NCBI RefSeq assembly: GCF_017298635.1 | Contig: NZ_CP071182.1 | Location: forward strand, 3,448,001-3,512,000 | DNA from: Paenalicyclobacillus mengziensis | GTDB lineage: Bacteria; Bacillota; Bacilli; Alicyclobacillales; Alicyclobacillaceae | DNA length: 64,000 nt | Direction: 5' to 3' | Part shown: one piece after another, positions 63,376-64,000 of the stretch | How positions within the stretch are numbered: the first letter of the stretch is position 1 | Layout: every line of letters starts with the position of its first letter | Position numbers and translations under genes: made by a program | The notes under the pieces: generated by a model | Database searches by the model: none | Told to the model about the DNA's origin: nothing | The model's input: only the letters and a program-made list of their open reading frames with translations

Positions 63376-64000
63376 TCAGACCTCTTGGACGAGCTGTTCG
63401 AGTACCGCTTTACGCATGTCGGCCACTGGCGCCGTACGTCCGGTCCACAGTTCGAACGCTCGTGCCCCTTGACCAACCAGCATGCGAGCACCATCTACAA
63501 CCTGCGCGCCGCGCCGCGCTGCTTGTTCGAGTAACTTTGTAACGAGCGGTCGATAGACGAGGTCTTGAACCACTTGTCCAGCGTGCAGGCAACGCTCATC
63601 GCAGAGGACGCTGTCTTCGATATTCGGCCACATCCCTATTGGAGTGGTATGTACGATAAAGTCAGATCGTTCCACCTCGTTGTGCCGATCTTGCCAATCC
63701 CCGACACGGATTTCCAGATGAGACTGGAATTCTTCTTGGAGTTGTTGCGCCTGATTTGGTCGCCTTGCCGACAAAACGACCTGTACACCTGGCACATGCA
63801 TTGACAGACCGGCAAGAACGGCCCGGGCAGCCCCGCCTGCCCCGAGAACTGTAACCACGGACCCTGGCCTTGGGCGAGCACCTTCGTCGAAGCTGGTCCA
63901 CCACCCCTCCACATCCGTATTATGTCCAGTCCAAGTTCCGTTTTCAGGTACAAGTGTATTGACCGCCTTCGCCAACCCAGCCTCTGCAGAAACATGGCGA
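63376..64000 (-). CDS. aroE: Shikimate dehydrogenase AroE (N-terminus cut by window end)
   Basis: The C-terminal ~208 residues of the NADPH enzyme reducing 3-dehydroshikimate. Visible are AVNTLV with TGHNTDVEGW (substrate and cofactor contacts), the Rossmann motif VLGAGGAARAVLAGL, the NADP-selecting ARRPNQ, VHTTPIGMWP and the final VDGARMLVGQGARAFELWTG. The N-terminal substrate domain lies beyond 64000. It starts the aroE-yhbY-nadD gene group. Confidence 0.97.
   Translation of the reverse strand, partial: RHVSAEAGLAKAVNTLVPENGTWTGHNTDVEGWWTSFDEGARPRPGSVVTVLGAGGAARAVLAGLSMHVPGVQVVLSARRPNQAQQLQEEFQSHLEIRVGDWQDRHNEVERSDFIVHTTPIGMWPNIEDSVLCDERCLHAGQVVQDLVYRPLVTKLLEQAARRGAQVVDGARMLVGQGARAFELWTGRTAPVADMRKAVLEQLVQEV

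Noticed and set aside
1-64000. CRISPR arrays, insertion sequences, tRNA and rRNA genes
   Set aside because: No regularly spaced repeats of CRISPR length, no transposase genes, and no cloverleaf or rRNA sequence noticed; tRNA absence was judged by eye only.

Overview
The window is a compact bacterial chromosome segment of moderate G+C, read almost entirely on the minus strand. It matches the Bacillales core region around sigA-dnaG, recO-era-ybeY-phoH, hrcA-grpE-dnaK-dnaJ, lepA, gpr, rpsT-holA, comEC-comEA and nadD-aroE. A Gram-positive endospore former is indicated by sporulation genes (yqfC, yqfD, gpr), a CIRCE-controlled hrcA operon, strong AGGAGG ribosome binding sites and many TTG/GTG starts. 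A blue-copper protein of the sulfocyanin/rusticyanin type and the moderate G+C suggest an acidophile of the Alicyclobacillaceae. That placement is inference; no 16S gene is present.

Layout. Positions 1-4.1 kb hold transporters (PiT phosphate permease, MATE efflux, MntP manganese exporter) and a ChrB-like regulator. Positions 4.3-12.8 kb form an accessory copper island: cls (bracketed by 45-bp direct repeats), a histidine kinase with a Met-rich extracytoplasmic patch and its response regulator, two small proteins transcribed divergently, csoR-copA, and a type-1 copper protein. Positions 12.9-13.4 kb carry an RNase P RNA that looks like class A. Positions 13.4-20.4 kb: NIF3-family gene, trmK, a ydcF-like gene, acyl-CoA dehydrogenase, sigA, dnaG. 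Positions 20.8-25 kb: ppdK, its regulatory protein gene and ccpN, a pyruvate/PEP control module. Positions 25-34.3 kb: recO-yqzL-era-dgkA-ybeY-pgpH-phoH-yqfD-yqfC, then yqeY-rpsU. Positions 34.4-48.4 kb: yqeW, then the heat-shock operon hrcA-grpE-dnaK-dnaJ-prmA-rsmE-mtaB ending in a fused NUDIX-DeoC gene, then hemW and lepA. Positions 48.6-55.9 kb: a cation transporter, an unknown membrane protein, a lytic transglycosylase, gpr, rpsT, holA, ndh. Positions 56-64 kb: late-competence genes with an extra CvpA/transglutaminase gene, mntR, and yqeM-rsfS-yqeK-nadD-yhbY-aroE (aroE is cut by the window end).

The most unusual points are these. The competence operon encodes ComEA, a membrane transglutaminase-like protein, and a ComEC without the usual C-terminal metallo-beta-lactamase-like domain. 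The convergent rpsT/holA spacer is packed with CsoR-operator-like dyads but has no gene. The copper island has a candidate common regulatory box. cls is flanked by repeats that copy the 3' end of the kinase gene. GPR protease has a long low-complexity prosegment. Short tandem repeats occur in many intergenic regions. All functions are read from motifs and synteny; no database search was run.
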